64,000 bases of DNA, taken from positions 28,808,278 through 28,872,277 of the forward strand of contig OY783194.1 in NCBI GenBank assembly GCA_963678675.1, in the 5' to 3' direction. Position 1 is the stretch's first letter. Each line of letters begins with the position of its first letter. Below, piece by piece: positions 22,161-33,903 of this stretch. A program made the position numbers and the translations under genes. The notes under the pieces are model-generated. The model did not search any database. It saw only the letters and a list, made by a program, of their open reading frames with translations, and was not told the DNA's origin. Source of the DNA: Xiphydria camelus. Its lineage: Eukaryota > Arthropoda > Insecta > Hymenoptera > Xiphydriidae.

Positions 22161-24328
22161 AAAATACAAAATGATGAAATTTTTAAACTGAGATTATAAT
22201 TTAAGGAATTTATGAGAAAATTACAAAGTCTGTATGAATAATAATTATTGTCATTGCACACACGCAATTTTAATAACGCGTTACATTTTAATTACAGAAC
22301 CAGCGGTAAGATTTTTCTTTCAAATACATTATACGCAAATTATAATTATTATTCAGTGTATCTCAGTAGGGTGGTCTCTCTCATCCAGATCTGTCGACTC
22401 GTTTTCTCTGCTGCCGTTAATTAGCACCTACCACGAATGCTGCTACTAATTAGAATGAATTTCAAAAACCTCTACTTTTTCTCTCTCTTAATTAGACTAA
22501 TAGAGAAAGTAGTCTCCCCGGAAAAGCTTGTGAACGCGGGATATACACACATTTATGTATGTGTATCGATTGCAGATAAACGTAATCAAGAGACTCGGTA
22601 GAGGTTCGCGCCAAAGGGGGTTATCGATATTCATCGCAGTAATGAGACATCATTGAAGAAACATCAAAGCGGAGAAAGAGATAGTATACGTTCACATAGA
22701 ATACAGTTTATACAAGACGATAATAAGGCAATTATAGTTTCCTTAATTTGTATCCACGAAATATCTATTTCTTCATAATACGTGTAAAAGTCGATAAAAA
22801 ATTGATTTGGTGTGTTGTTCCAATATATTAGAGATAAATAAAAGAAAAAAAACTCATCTAATTAATAGCGCCAATTGAAGTTTTGACACAATCATTTCCG
22901 TTAGAATAATCGCTGTAGATAAATTTGTTTAAGGTGTTCGAACTAATTATGTATGTATACATACATATATGTAGTTCTGTCACAGAATATAATTTTCGCT
23001 TCTACCCCGCTTCGTTCACTTCACCGCCGCTCTTCATTCGCGGCCGAGGTGCGAGTCGCAGGCCCGTATAGCACGCTCGAGCCGAATTATTATTTAAAGT
23101 AGGCCAAACTTCCGAGAACGCGCGCGTTGCTGCTGTATCTACGTTGAAACACTCATTCGGAGGGTCGTTCGTTGATTCGTGGCTCGGGGACAAGAGACAA
23201 ATTAACACGAAGCGCGCGCGCGAGTCGGTTTGACATAAATATACCTCTGTAGAAATAAACATGGAATTTGAAATATAACGCAACATCAACACGCCTGTAC
23301 AACAATGTCCCAACGAAAAGCCAACGCACTCTCAGCCTTTGCCCCGCTCTTTTGTCCGCCTCTTTTCCACTTCAGACGTAAAAATATTGAAAGAAAGAGG
23401 AAAAAGTCAGCCTTCCTTTGAACCCGAGTAAGCGAATATATCTCCAATTTTTTTGCGCGAAAAAGTGAAACTCGTATAAGAAATATTTCATTACTTCCAC
23501 AATACTCGAGCCGGGATTCCGTTCGTAAGTGGAAACGCGCGGACGGTCGCTTCGGTATGGAATTCCCCGCATGCGATATGTTCTCTTCACAAGTCGGTCA
23601 AATCACATTTGCAAGGCACCACACAGCGTTTACCTGCGCCCGCCGCGATTATTCTCCCGGGAAAGATCTCTTTCGAGGGTTCTCCACCGCTCGACTGTCT
23701 CTCTTCTCCCTTTTTTTCTGCGCATTGATGTACTTATATCTTACCTACGTATACAGGGACCCTCTTACGGGATGTACAGAAGCCGCTCGACGCGGGAACA
23801 AAGCGGAAAAGTAGTTCTTTCTCCCTCGCCCACCCTCCGAACGCACCGAACTTTTTCGTCGCGGAACACCCTCGTCCGCTTCTTCTCCTTGCTTCGGCAC
23901 AGTTCTTCGACGCGACGACGACGCGACGCGGACGGGCCTCTGACAAATTTCGTGCGGAAGCGAAATAAATGAAGACAGCGCGCGTTATGCGAATAGCTGC
24001 CGCTGTATCGAATTACGTGAATATTTACTCGCGGGTTATGAATCAAATTTTCGATCGGCTGAGATTCATACGGAATTTCTTTATTATTAAAGTTGAACTC
24101 GGTGTAAATAAATATATGAAAGACTCGAAAATTGACTCTAGAGCGGTGCCATGGGAAAATGTTGTAACTTTTGTTTACAATTTCATATTTTCTTTTATAA
24201 TATAATAAGTATTTAAAATTTAAACGTCAGATTGTACGCTACGCACAGGAATTGCCAAAAGTTGAAATTATTGATTAATTAACGATATCAGGAACAAAAA
24301 ATATATGTACCGTTCTACGGTTAAATTA
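22161..24328. other. 2.2 kb without a supported gene
   Basis: AT-rich to 22990, then a CpG-rich island at 23000-23960. The island frames (147 codons plus at 23529, 93 and 70 codons minus) overlap each other. A short TATGTATGTATACATACATA-like palindromic stretch lies near 22949-22972. Confidence 0.4.
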
Positions 24329-24925
24329 CACAGGTTTACAAAAAAAAAAGTCCGGACTATTTGACCGGACCATGGTATTCCGAGGTATTTTTGCGTCCTG
24401 AATCCGATCCCGAGGTCATCTGAGCCCCATCACGTCAGAAAAATGAGATTTCAAGGTCATTTAGAGGTTAAAATGACCATTTTTTGGAACTGGATCCGGG
24501 ACAATTTCTCAAGCGACCTGTTCAGTTGGAGGGTAGCTATTTAGGTCTTGAATACCTTCCAAACATTGGAATGGAGTCCTAAATCTCGACCGGGACTATC
24601 ACAGAACCACCCCAGTGGATAAAATGTTGCCATGTGATCGTTGTATCTCGCGGATTACGATCTCCCTGTCAAGGCATCCAATTCCGGCGATCCGTTCACT
24701 GTGACAGTGGACCCAGCACTGACCCTAATGGCCTTAGAACCTTGGAGTCATGCTCTGGGTGCTGCTCAGGGCAGTCCCATTTCCTTATTTATTTATTTCG
24801 AAATCTCGTTTTTCTGACGTGATGGGGCTCAGATGACCTCGGGATCGGATTCAGGACGCAAAAATACCTCGGAATACCATGGTCCGGTCAAATAGTCCGG
24901 AGTTTTTTTTTTTTGTAAACCTGTG
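24329..24925. mobile_element. Element K: DNA transposon with 123-125-bp near-identical inverted repeats
   Basis: 597 bp flanked by TTA on both sides (24326-24328, 24926-24928). The left arm 24329-24451 starts CACAGGTTTAC, then poly-A, then GTCCGGACTATTTGACCGG. The right arm 24801-24925 is its complement with essentially one substitution (ATGAG versus ACGAG) plus poly-A length change. The arms are so similar that insertion looks recent. The central 350 bp has a 59-codon frame (24638-24814) including DLPVKASNSGDPFTVTVDPA, matching no protein I recognise. There is no transposase. The superfamily is unresolved. Confidence 0.9.
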
Positions 24926-24928
24926 TTA

Positions 24929-25531
24929 TTATTAATTAGGCATTTGTGAAATCACGACGAGAGAGCGGTTTTCGATTACGCGCGAAACCAGTTTTCAATC
25001 AGGAGTTTAGCTCGTATAAATAAACAAAATAATTGAATTTTGTACCTCAAAGGATCCAAATGGAAAGTGATCGAAAACTGGGTCCGCGACGAAATATAAA
25101 TTTCCCCAACAAACTTTGCTCGCCTCGACAAATATAAGTCCAAATTCGGAGAAGTTCCGCCTAATTTGGCCGCTTCGTCCCTCGCCGAGAGTACGTTAAT
25201 TCCGAAAGACGTCCCACGCCTTTAATTAACGCCTCCGCGTCGATCCCGAAAAAGACGTCCCGGTGGAAGCGAAGAAAGCCAACTCGCGAATGAAACGCAA
25301 ATTTGACGCGAGAGTTCCGAGAGTCCGGAAACTTTTCCGCCCCCGCACGATGTATATGGAAATCCTTCGAATCGATCGAGACGAGCGGCTGAAACTGCCC
25401 GTCACACATGGCCTCCCATATTTTATCTCCTCTCGCCACTACATTATTCCTATCCGTCATTTTTTCCTCGACCTGTACTCCGCCTCTCGCTCGATAAGAT
25501 CGTATCGGGGAGAAAGTATATTTACTCCGTT
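24929..25531. other. Unannotated
   Basis: Holds opposed frames: 99 codons minus (25161-25460) and 106 codons plus (25263-25583). The minus frame has a less biased composition than most frames in the window, but no family is recognised and the plus frame runs into a repeat. Neither is called. Confidence 0.3.
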
Positions 25532-25888
25532 AATTTGGTCTTTAAATAAAAAAAATATTCATATCTTTAAATTTAATTTGTAATCTACATACATGTGCAA
25601 TATCATACGAAAAAAGAAAATATCCGAAAAAATAATTGTTCGCTGAGTTGAGTTATAAGTGCGTTTCTCTTTACATCGTGACGTCATCGAAGCGCCAGAG
25701 AGACGCACTCATGCTAAGCTGCGAATGCGAGAAAGATAAACTCATGGTACGATGACGTAGTTGCACTTCAAAATGTCGTTTTCCAGCTCAGATAAGGCCG
25801 AAAGTGAAAAAGGAAAGAACACGGGGTAAATAAATTTGTTCGCATTTTTCGAATCTGCGATAAAAAGAAATTGCTTAAAAACCGAATT
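25532..25888 (+). mobile_element. Family U element copy 1
   Basis: 357 bp bounded by AATTTGGTCTTTAAATAAA and TTGCTTAAAAACCGAATT, imperfect inverted ends. Landmarks shared with copies 2 and 3: ATAATTGTTCGC, AAGTGCGTTTCTCT, a perfect TGACGTCA at 25679, and GATGACGTAGTTGCA. The terminal frame at 25836 starts inside the repeat and is not a gene. Confidence 0.65.
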
Positions 25889-26384
25889 CCAGCAGCTTCG
25901 TCGAATTATCCCGGGGTTCGTTGTCCCGATAATCGGGCCAATTCCCCGGCACAATATTGAAAATTCCTTATGTCGTAGCCTCGTCTTCGTTGTCGTCGTA
26001 TCGCGATTTCAAGTATTCGCAAGAGAAAGGAACCGACTGCTCGCGCGTCTGCGGGTGCCGTTATTTGCTCGAGAAACGCGTACAGGGGCGAGGGGAGAGG
26101 CGTACTTCAAACAATTAATTGCTCTTGATTTGGCGAGAATACCTACGAAACGCGGGAGGGATCGCGTGCGTTTAGACTTATCGTCGCCGGTTTGGCGGGA
26201 AGCGATAAGGAGGGTGGTTGCGAATCGAGCGGGGAGGGAAGGCAACCTACAGGGGATGGTGGGCGAAAAAAAAAGCTCTCTCGCACCAACGATCCGAGTA
26301 TAATAATTCGTATACGCGTGTAGAGTGAAACAATACGAACAATATTTTGAATGAAAATCATTTTAACCAAAAAGGCTATGAACG
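25889..26384. other. Unannotated
   Basis: Mixed to CpG-rich sequence with opposed frames at 25836-26303 (plus) and 26009-26245 (minus). No gene or repeat is supported. Confidence 0.4.
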
Positions 26385-26578
26385 ATATCAAGAAATTATC
26401 ATTTCTAAATTAAGAGTAGATCAAAATGTGATAGAAAATACATAAAAATGAAAGTGGACCACATTAAGCTCATAATATTCTTATTCCTCGGACTATTTTT
26501 AGATCACATCGAGGACATTCAATTTTTGATCATATTTTGATCAAACTGGTACCAAATTTGTTTACTCGGATAAGCAGA
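26385..26578 (-). mobile_element. Solo arm of family V (V2)
   Basis: Matches the complement of the left part of V1 (8853-9010) through TAGATCAAAATGTGATAG, AAAGTGGACCACATTAAG, CATCGAGGACATTCAATTTT and CTGGTACCAAATTTGTTTAC. It lacks the M1 and W insertions of V1 and so shows the uninterrupted junction CACATTAAGCTC. Confidence 0.6.
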
Positions 26579-27210
26579 AATTGGTAATTGATCGCGAGGA
26601 GCTGCCGAATATAAACAGAAAATATTTACCAATTAAATAAATAATAAATTTCCAAAATATCTCATTACTTATTATTTTAATTTTTTGATTTTTAAAAATT
26701 ATTTGATTTTATTACCTATTACATTTTTATATTTATATGCATATTAGCCAACATTAGCCACTGTTATGTACATACAAACATCCGAGCCTGACAAATTTCC
26801 ACACGGGCGTGACGAGGACCGGTGAGCACCGCGCACTCCATTCGTTTCCACGTTCGTCGGACGGAACGAAAAAAAACTCCGTTACGAAGAGCTGAGCGAG
26901 CGCATCGAAAAAACGTTTAGCGAATTCTCGCAAGAAGCGCGCCGCCGCGCGGGAAGAGAAACGATTACTCCCCCGAGCCGCAAAACCACCTTCGTCTCCG
27001 ACTCCACGCCCTAGCCCCACCCCCGACCATCTACTCTCTACCCTCTGCTCTGAAATCACCTCTCGGAACAATTTAATTTCTCTTAATTTATCGCCGATGC
27101 AGAATGCAGCGGGCGAATGTGGAAAGATATATCGTTCGGCACCGCCGGGAAGTAAAAGTCGCGGCTATTCGAGGAATAAATTTAACGTCGGTCGCCCCCT
27201 CCCCCGCCCT

Positions 27211-27229
27211 TCTCTCTCTCTCTCTCTCT
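27211..27229. repeat. (TC)n microsatellite
   Basis: Short TC repeat directly after a C-rich stretch. Confidence 0.9.
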
Positions 27230-28490
27230 TTGTGCATATACCTCGCCTAGCCACTGTGTAACGTACCGACGTAGGAGGGTGTACCGAAAGAATGGGAAAG
27301 GAGTTCCATTTTCGTGCAACGAATCATTCCGGCTCCCTTGCGGACCTCTCGATCGTTCGTACACCGCCAGACTGACTTTATGGAGAAGCGTTGGTTATAG
27401 GTATGCAGATATTCACATAAGAAGTATTACTGAAATACGCGTATAAGGAGGAGAAGCACGGTATCGTTTCTCGTATTTTGCGCAGTATTTGTGACGCAAG
27501 GAGAAATCACCTTGTTTTGACACATATACGGCAGGGTATGATGAGTTGCCTGATCATAACAGCAGATGAGCTACTATATATTGTATGTAATTCTGATGGT
27601 CAAAAATCTTTCGGAACAGCATCTTACTCCAGTGTATATGCTAGAATTGAAAATTTGGTACAAGTGATTTTATTTCAATTATAATTTTAATTAGTAGATA
27701 TACAAATTGCAAATTATTACAAAAATCGTTCTGTAGTATAAAGTAATAATGTATCAAATCCTCTTTTTTTCATTAAATTTTCTACCAAAACTGTATGACA
27801 GGACTAGAAATTTTCACGCAACTGACTGATAAGTTAGATGGAATGTATCAAAAAGTGGAGTTGGATATTTCCATATCAGAGTAAAACGTTCTGAACAACG
27901 GTACTTATTCCTTCAGGCACAAGGCACAAGAAGTGAGACGTTCGTCATTATCACGAGGTACGCTCAAACGGCCGGAGAGATAAATAGCGCACGTAGACCC
28001 CGCGCATTAATATTACGACAAGTTAGCGGATGAGGCCACTTCACCCTTCGCGTTCGCTATACGATCTGACAGCCTCGGTGATGGATACTCTGCTTATCAC
28101 TCCCCGATCCCCGAATATATCCTTCGCTCCCCTCCTTCCCTCTATACAGCTCTCGTTGCCGCACCTTTTCCTACCACGTAATCCGGACGGAAGGGAGAAA
28201 GACACTTACGAGACGCGGGATACTGGCGAAAGTCTAGGAAATAGTGGGTATTGAAAATAATTCGTGAATAAAAAACTCTATGGGGATATTACGGTTAATA
28301 TATGCATCGTAACTTTCGAGTAAAAAAGTTTTTGAAATATTGGTACTTCTAAGTAAGATCGTAAAATAAAAGACGCGATCTTTGGAATTTTATATATCGC
28401 GAATATCGACATTATACAGGGTGTCTCCAACGGTGCAATTACTGTACCACTTCCAGGCAGGGGATCTTCGTAACGGATTTAATTAAAAGT

Positions 28491-28509
28491 CTACTCTCTC
28501 TCTCTCTCT
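28491..28509. repeat. (TC)n microsatellite
   Basis: Short CT/TC repeat, about 19 bp. Confidence 0.9.
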
Positions 28510-28799
28510 GTTGTAGGTACGGACCATTGCCAAGTGAACCGAATCGTATACGCGAGGGATTAATTAAATGTCACGTACGTTCTTTATAGATACGAAGGTC
28601 TAGATTTACGGAATAAATTTTGCACTGTGTAATTAAAAGATTTAAAGTAAGGAAATCCTAATTAGAGCAATAATTAATCCGGTGAAACTTTAGAATTATC
28701 TTTTCTTCTGCGATAAATTAATATGTTACGTATATCTAATAGGCAATATCCTGAATTTGCATAAACGATCAAGTATTTTTTACATATGTATGTTGGATA

Positions 28800-29316
28800 A
28801 ATTCAAAAACTGCTGAACCGATTATCATGCTGTTTTCGCCGATGAATATATACAATAATTCAATCAAGCACGTTTTAGGCTAGTTTATATAATATATAGG
28901 TTTTCTCACACAGCAGTCTCTACAACAGCAAGCCTGAAATTAAGAAGTCCCCTATAATACGCATCGGTACGTAAGATGAAGGGCCACCTTTTGTTCTTTA
29001 AGGAAGTTCATTAAAAAACAGCCCAAAATATTCGCGACACTCTCCAACATGGAAACATCCTTACGAATCGTATTTTAGTACGCAAAAGCAATTTCGATAA
29101 TGATTTACGCATTTGGTAACCCAGATAAAATATCGATCGCCCCCGTCGATAAATATTGATAGCACTGCATCCGGTCTGATAGTAACTGTCAAACGCATGA
29201 GGTAAGAGAAGTGCAAGCTAGCTATTGGCTAGTGAAGTGGAACGAGGCCATGCCCATTACCATAATTTTGGACCATTACACACTGTGTACATAGCGACGG
29301 GCACGGGCCACTGTGC
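28800..29316. mobile_element. Possible old rolling-circle or other transposon remnant
   Basis: Two weak clues bracket this stretch. AAAAACTGCTGAACCGATTA near 28804 resembles a motif common in insect Helitron-type and other dispersed repeats, and GCGACGGGCACGGGCCACT near 29294 resembles a GC-rich hairpin-like end of such elements. No coding region, target duplication or second copy is visible here, so this is a tentative call. Confidence 0.2.
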
Positions 29317-30977
29317 TAATATTCCGTAAAAACGATAATACGATAAGGAAGAATACATTGTAATAAATTGTGCATATATCAACCTATACATAGGTTAATA
29401 TCGAATTCCATTTTTACAAACGTGAATGAAAGTTATAATTAGAAATTATATAAGTTATAATATCGCGGTATCCATTCGCTCGTTACCAATTCTTTTCACT
29501 GCAATCCCATATATAACCGTATATAATTTAGCTACACGACACGAAGAAACAACGGAAGGAACTCAACGAATTCCAAATAATCCGGTCACGTCCCGAGGCC
29601 CAAAACGAAACGTAGGTAATTTACGTAGAAGCGCGTATAGACAAGCCGCGACAATCCCACATTCGACGAAACTTACGACTGGCTCCCTTCGACGCGTCAG
29701 CAAAGCCGCCACGTTATCGGAATAATAAATATCAAGGGCGAGAGAAGAAATGGCGATAAAATGAATTTATCGGTGTTTCGTTCCAATTTCCGTGCTCTCG
29801 GAGGAAGACGAGGCTATGTCGATCGATCGGGAGTTTCAATTAACCGTACAATTCGAATGGGCCGGGAGAGGGGGTGGAATCGACGCTGTCAAAATGAAAC
29901 GCGGATCTAAGCATTTACTCGAAGGCGTCTCCGTGCTTCGTATCGGCGCGGCAAGCCAACGAACGAAGCGCGGGCGGGAGCGTTAATATTTGACGGGGCG
30001 AATCCCGCGAGCGGTGAATATTTAAGGGGTCGAAGTGGAAGTATGGGATACAAGCTAGCGCGGAAGACCGGACGGACGTGAGCCCATGAAAGATTTATTA
30101 GCTATGACTAATGGCACCGACGTATGCACGCGTACACGTCGGTACGCCGGGGCGTGAGTAATGGCCCTCGTCTTCGAAAATGGCTGTGCCACTTTTTGCC
30201 CGAGCGCGGAAATGCGATTCGTTCGCATCGTCGACGACGCGCGGGAACGACGGTCCGCGAGACCGGAAATGGTCGATTCCCACGAACCGATATCGTTGCA
30301 CGAACGCGGCGGCTTTTTTTGCTCCTTCGCGACCGGACGAATCGCGGTTCTCTCTCGTTGGAATTTAGAAGAGCTTAGGCGACGTAAAGTTGGAAAAATG
30401 TACATAGGTAATTTCTGCACTGATAAGAGATTGCAGTTCGATCGATCAAATGCTGTCGGTTGACTCTAATGATATTTTTTATTGAATCGTGCTGATTCCA
30501 AAAATGCAGAGATTTATTGAGAAAATCTCAAAAGAATACCGTGTTATTTATTTGATGATTTATATTATGAGAAAATAATTTTTTCGTACATAAAATTACC
30601 GGTATATATTTTTTTCTTTGAAATATCAATATAATAATCGTATTCTTTGTAATCAGCACGAAAAAAATACGAAGGATAGGGGGATAGAGCGATCGATTCC
30701 GGAGATTTCGATTTTTGTGAAAAATGTCAAAGGGTATGCATCTATTGAAGTAATGGCTAATTCTCAATTGATCAAAGATCTCATTGCATTAAACATTTCG
30801 ACCGATAACCGCAGAATTTTCTCGAGTCAAATAATTTCTTCTTGAACCATCTTTTTTTTTATCAAAACAGAATTAGCACACCTAATCACAGGATTAATGG
30901 AAATTTAATAGTACCTTTAAGACCTGCACTATTCTCCACTTGTCTGAAAGACCAATTTTCCATTACATAACCGATAG
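29317..30977. other. Unannotated
   Basis: Mixed sequence with a CpG-rich part at 29780-30400. There, frames of 60-121 codons occur in several phases of both strands at once, which argues against any being real. AT-rich from 30470. Confidence 0.4.
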
Positions 30978-31246
30978 TACACTGAGAAAAATAATTAAGT
31001 TAAAATGCCAAAACGCATCTAGTTAATCGTATTTAGTTAATCTAATAAAAATACCGGTCAGTCGAACGAAATATCTAATTACTCTAACGAAATGTTTAGT
31101 TATTCCAACCAATCATTTAGTTATACTAACTAAAAATTGGTCAGTTTAACCAAACTGATGGAGAGGATCCATATTTCACCACCAAACGATTTGGCCGTTA
31201 TCTTCAGGATTTTGATTAAATTCACTAAGTTATTTTTCTCTCAGTG
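30978..31246. mobile_element. Family C MITE copy 2
   Basis: 269 bp from TACACTGAGAAAAATAATTA to AAGTTATTTTTCTCTCAGTG. Shares AAACGCATCTAGTTAA, CCAACCAATCATTTAGTTA, AATTGGTCAGTTTAACCAAA and the GGAGAGGATCCATATTTCAC segment with copy 3. The terminal inverted repeats match the group signature exactly. Confidence 0.83.
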
Positions 31247-32228
31247 CGGTCTCCTCAAAATACATACATACGAACAATCGCAACGCCTCTCCCAACGTAT
31301 TCTAGTAAAATGCTCCTTCTCTCCATAAAGGAAAATGATCGACTTCTCCTCCCCGCTACTCCGCAATCCCACTCACCCAACTTCGCTTCTCGCGCAGTAA
31401 CCGCCCCGGTCCCAGCGCAACAGCGACGGCAGCGATCGCGCGCTGCAATCGAGAATGCCCGAAGGAAGTAGCGACTACTCGCACTCGCAGCGGAGGAGGA
31501 AGAAAATTCACGGAGAGAAGCGCGCACTGCAACGAAGTGGCGTTCAAACCTTCTGCGGGCAACGCGAGTCGAAGATATCGCTGTGACCGGGAGAGGATGC
31601 GAAGCGCCGGCGGGGTTGGCGCGGCGGCGATGTCGAAGGGAACGAGCGGGCAGAAACTGCGGAGCGACGAGGAGCGCGGAGTGCGAGAGGAGGTCGGCGC
31701 GAGATAGTTTCTATCGAGGCGCCTGAAAACATCGAGAAAAGTTCGAGAGAGAAGCAATACCCGCGAGTGGGAAGTTCTGAATGTCCAGTAACAATCTGTG
31801 CAGCATCGCCGTCTCTCTCCCCCCTTCTATTCGGACTTCTTCGCGCTCTATTGGCCCCAACTACGCTATACGCGGTACGTTGCCCTCGACCACTGGAACC
31901 AGGACGACGCAAACCTACACCGGATGTAGAACTCTACTCGCCCATGGAAATTCTAATGTCGTGAGACTGTGAGTTCAATCGTGTGATCTTGTGCGGAATA
32001 GAATATCGAAAGCATTAGGTTTCGAATTATATATGTTTAATCTTGTAATTCGAAATATCATAGTTACGCCGAAATAAAAACCTTATTACGTCTGCTTTAG
32101 TCCTGGGCGTGAATCTCTATCAAAGCTTTTTATATAATTATATAATATACCATGTTAACAAAATTTGTATTAAACTGAATATAATTGTATAATAAGTATA
32201 TAATATTCAACAAATGTTTAATACCAAT
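31247..32228. other. GC-rich island, no gene supported
   Basis: CpG- and purine-rich at 31360-31960. Frames of 133 and 122 codons (minus) and 75 codons (plus) overlap. The island could be a promoter or first-exon region but no specific signal decides it. AT-rich after 31990. Confidence 0.35.
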
Positions 32229-32632
32229 TTAACCCTTACTTGCCACACTGGGGTTCAAAACAACCCCATGGTAAAATTCGTACTTGCCACACTGGAGTTG
32301 ATTTACACCCCAGCGAGAAGAATTGTTATAACAAATAAATTATTGCATATTTGTGCTTGAACATTTTATCAGCTCTTTTTAAGAGCGTACTTTCAAATAC
32401 CATGTGTAACTTTTATATTTTATTTTTTTCGCATAGGTACTTAATTTTAAGTTCTGGCTATACAAGTTACACGATCTTTTAAAGTAGGTACTCTCTTAAG
32501 AAGAGCTGATAAAATTTTCAAGCACAATTATACAATAATTTGTTTGTTATAACAATTTTTCTCGCTGGGGTGTAAATTAACCCCAGTGTGGCAAGTACGT
32601 GATTCTATAGAAGTGTGGCAAGTAAGGGTTAA
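32229..32632. mobile_element. TTAA-flanked (piggyBac-like) MITE M4 with long arms
   Basis: 404 bp including TTAA at both ends. The termini CCCTTACTTGCCACACT are perfect inverted repeats. Similarity continues inward for about 150-200 bp per arm (ACACCCCAGCGAGAA, TTGTTATAACAAA, TTTATCAGCTC), so the element is almost one hairpin. The 12-mer ACTTGCCACACT occurs twice in each arm. It is non-coding and resembles piggyBac-type insertions by its TTAA target and CCCTT end. Confidence 0.88.
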
Positions 32633-33360
32633 CGACAGCGAAAGCGAAATTTCATTACATTAATTTTCACAATTACATTTATCGGATAAAAGATTTACGT
32701 AGATACAGTTATATTAAACATTCAAATTTTTCTTACTGTGCATGCGTAGTAACATTTAGCGTAAATACATGTTCGGAACAATAGGCAGAGTCGCCGTACA
32801 ATATTGATCGAACCATCAAACTACCGAACCTTGGTCAAATCTCGCTACCCTAATCCTCCGGAACGACTTGATACGTTTTATTCGCCGAGCGACGGAGTGC
32901 TTAAGGAAAAGCTCTTTGTCGTGACGAGAGATACGGGAGAGAACGGTGGTTGGAAGTAGCAATTTCCAGATTAATGCCGTCAGACTATTCGCGCGCGAAT
33001 AACCCCGCCTGTACTCTAGATACGGACCCGATAGGCCGTTTAATCGACGCGTGAAAATCACGAGGACGAATCGTACCTTTGAAGTAAGCCTTGCTCGGCC
33101 ATCTGGCGTATCCTGATTCCCCTTGCAGTTTACGGCGAGATACAACGACGCGATACACATATGTGTAGCACCTAGCCGATACGTCGATAGTACACTTGCG
33201 GTGGGCACTCGAAGTACTAGTTGTCAAGGAACTATCCAGTTACCACATGCAACGTCAGGAAGGGAGCCTGCCGCCCATAAAGTTTCGAAATTACGGTACG
33301 TTGTCTTCCTCACTCTCGATTCTAAGATTCCGGCCTCGTGATAAGCATGATTGAACCCCA
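32633..33360. other. Unannotated
   Basis: AT-rich then mixed. A 130-codon minus frame (32816-33208) and two shorter frames overlap it. No domain, signal peptide or repeat match is seen. Confidence 0.35.
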
Positions 33361-33582
33361 CCACTGGGAGAAATATTTGGTCAATTTAATCAAAATATTG
33401 GAAACGGTGACAAACTGTTTAGTGAAATATGGATCCTCTCCATCTGTTTGGTTAAACTGACCACTTTTTGGTTGGAATAATTAGATATTTGGTTCGACCT
33501 ACCAGTATTTTAATTAGAATAACTAAACGCGTTTAACTAGATGCGTTTTGTCATTTTAACCTAATTATTTTTCTTAGTGTAG
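33361..33582. mobile_element. Family C MITE copy 3
   Basis: 222 bp from CCACTGGGAGAAATATTTGG to AATTATTTTTCTTAGTGTAG. Shares ATGGATCCTCTCCATC, GGTTAAACTGACCACTTTTT and CGCGTTTAACTAGATGCG with copies 1 and 2. The left terminus is more mutated. Confidence 0.8.
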
Positions 33583-33694
33583 TCTAATTGCACGCAATTG
33601 TGCAACGCAGTCCACAATGTCGACTGAAAATGAACCTATGTATGTAGCGCTTAGAGAGAAAAAATCCGAACTAGATTGAAAGTAAGAATAGGGG

Positions 33695-33903
33695 ATAAAA
33701 GTGAAATAAACGCCCCCAGTTTTCGTTCAACTTGAAACGCGATTATCTCGAAAAGCAGTGGAGATAAGTAAAAAATGAAAACCCTCTTTTCTGTAGCAGA
33801 AATATAGGCAAACATCTTTTGTTTAAACTTTTTTTCGATATCTCCAATTGTCTTCAAGATAATCGATCTCACTTCAATCGAGGCGTTTATCCCAGTTTTA
33901 CTT
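33695..33903 (+). mobile_element. Family A MITE copy 5
   Basis: About 209 bp. It starts near GATAAAAGTGAAATAAACGC and ends AGGCGTTTATCCCAGTTTTA. The core GAAACGCGATTATCTCGAAA and the right half CTTTTTTTCGATATCTCC are well conserved. Inverted ends are readable. Non-coding. Confidence 0.83.

Larger units (their letters stand above)
26579..28799. other. 2.2 kb without a supported gene
   Basis: AT-rich at 26590-26750, GC-rich at 26800-27180, a TC tract at 27211-27229, AT-rich to 27900, then mixed. A second TC tract lies at 28491-28509. A 105-codon minus frame (26754-27071) has no recognisable domain. Confidence 0.4.

Noticed and set aside
25161..25460. 99-codon minus frame with fairly balanced composition
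   Set aside because: No family recognised, an opposed 106-codon plus frame is equally open, and the DNA contains ordinary AT-rich spacer words.
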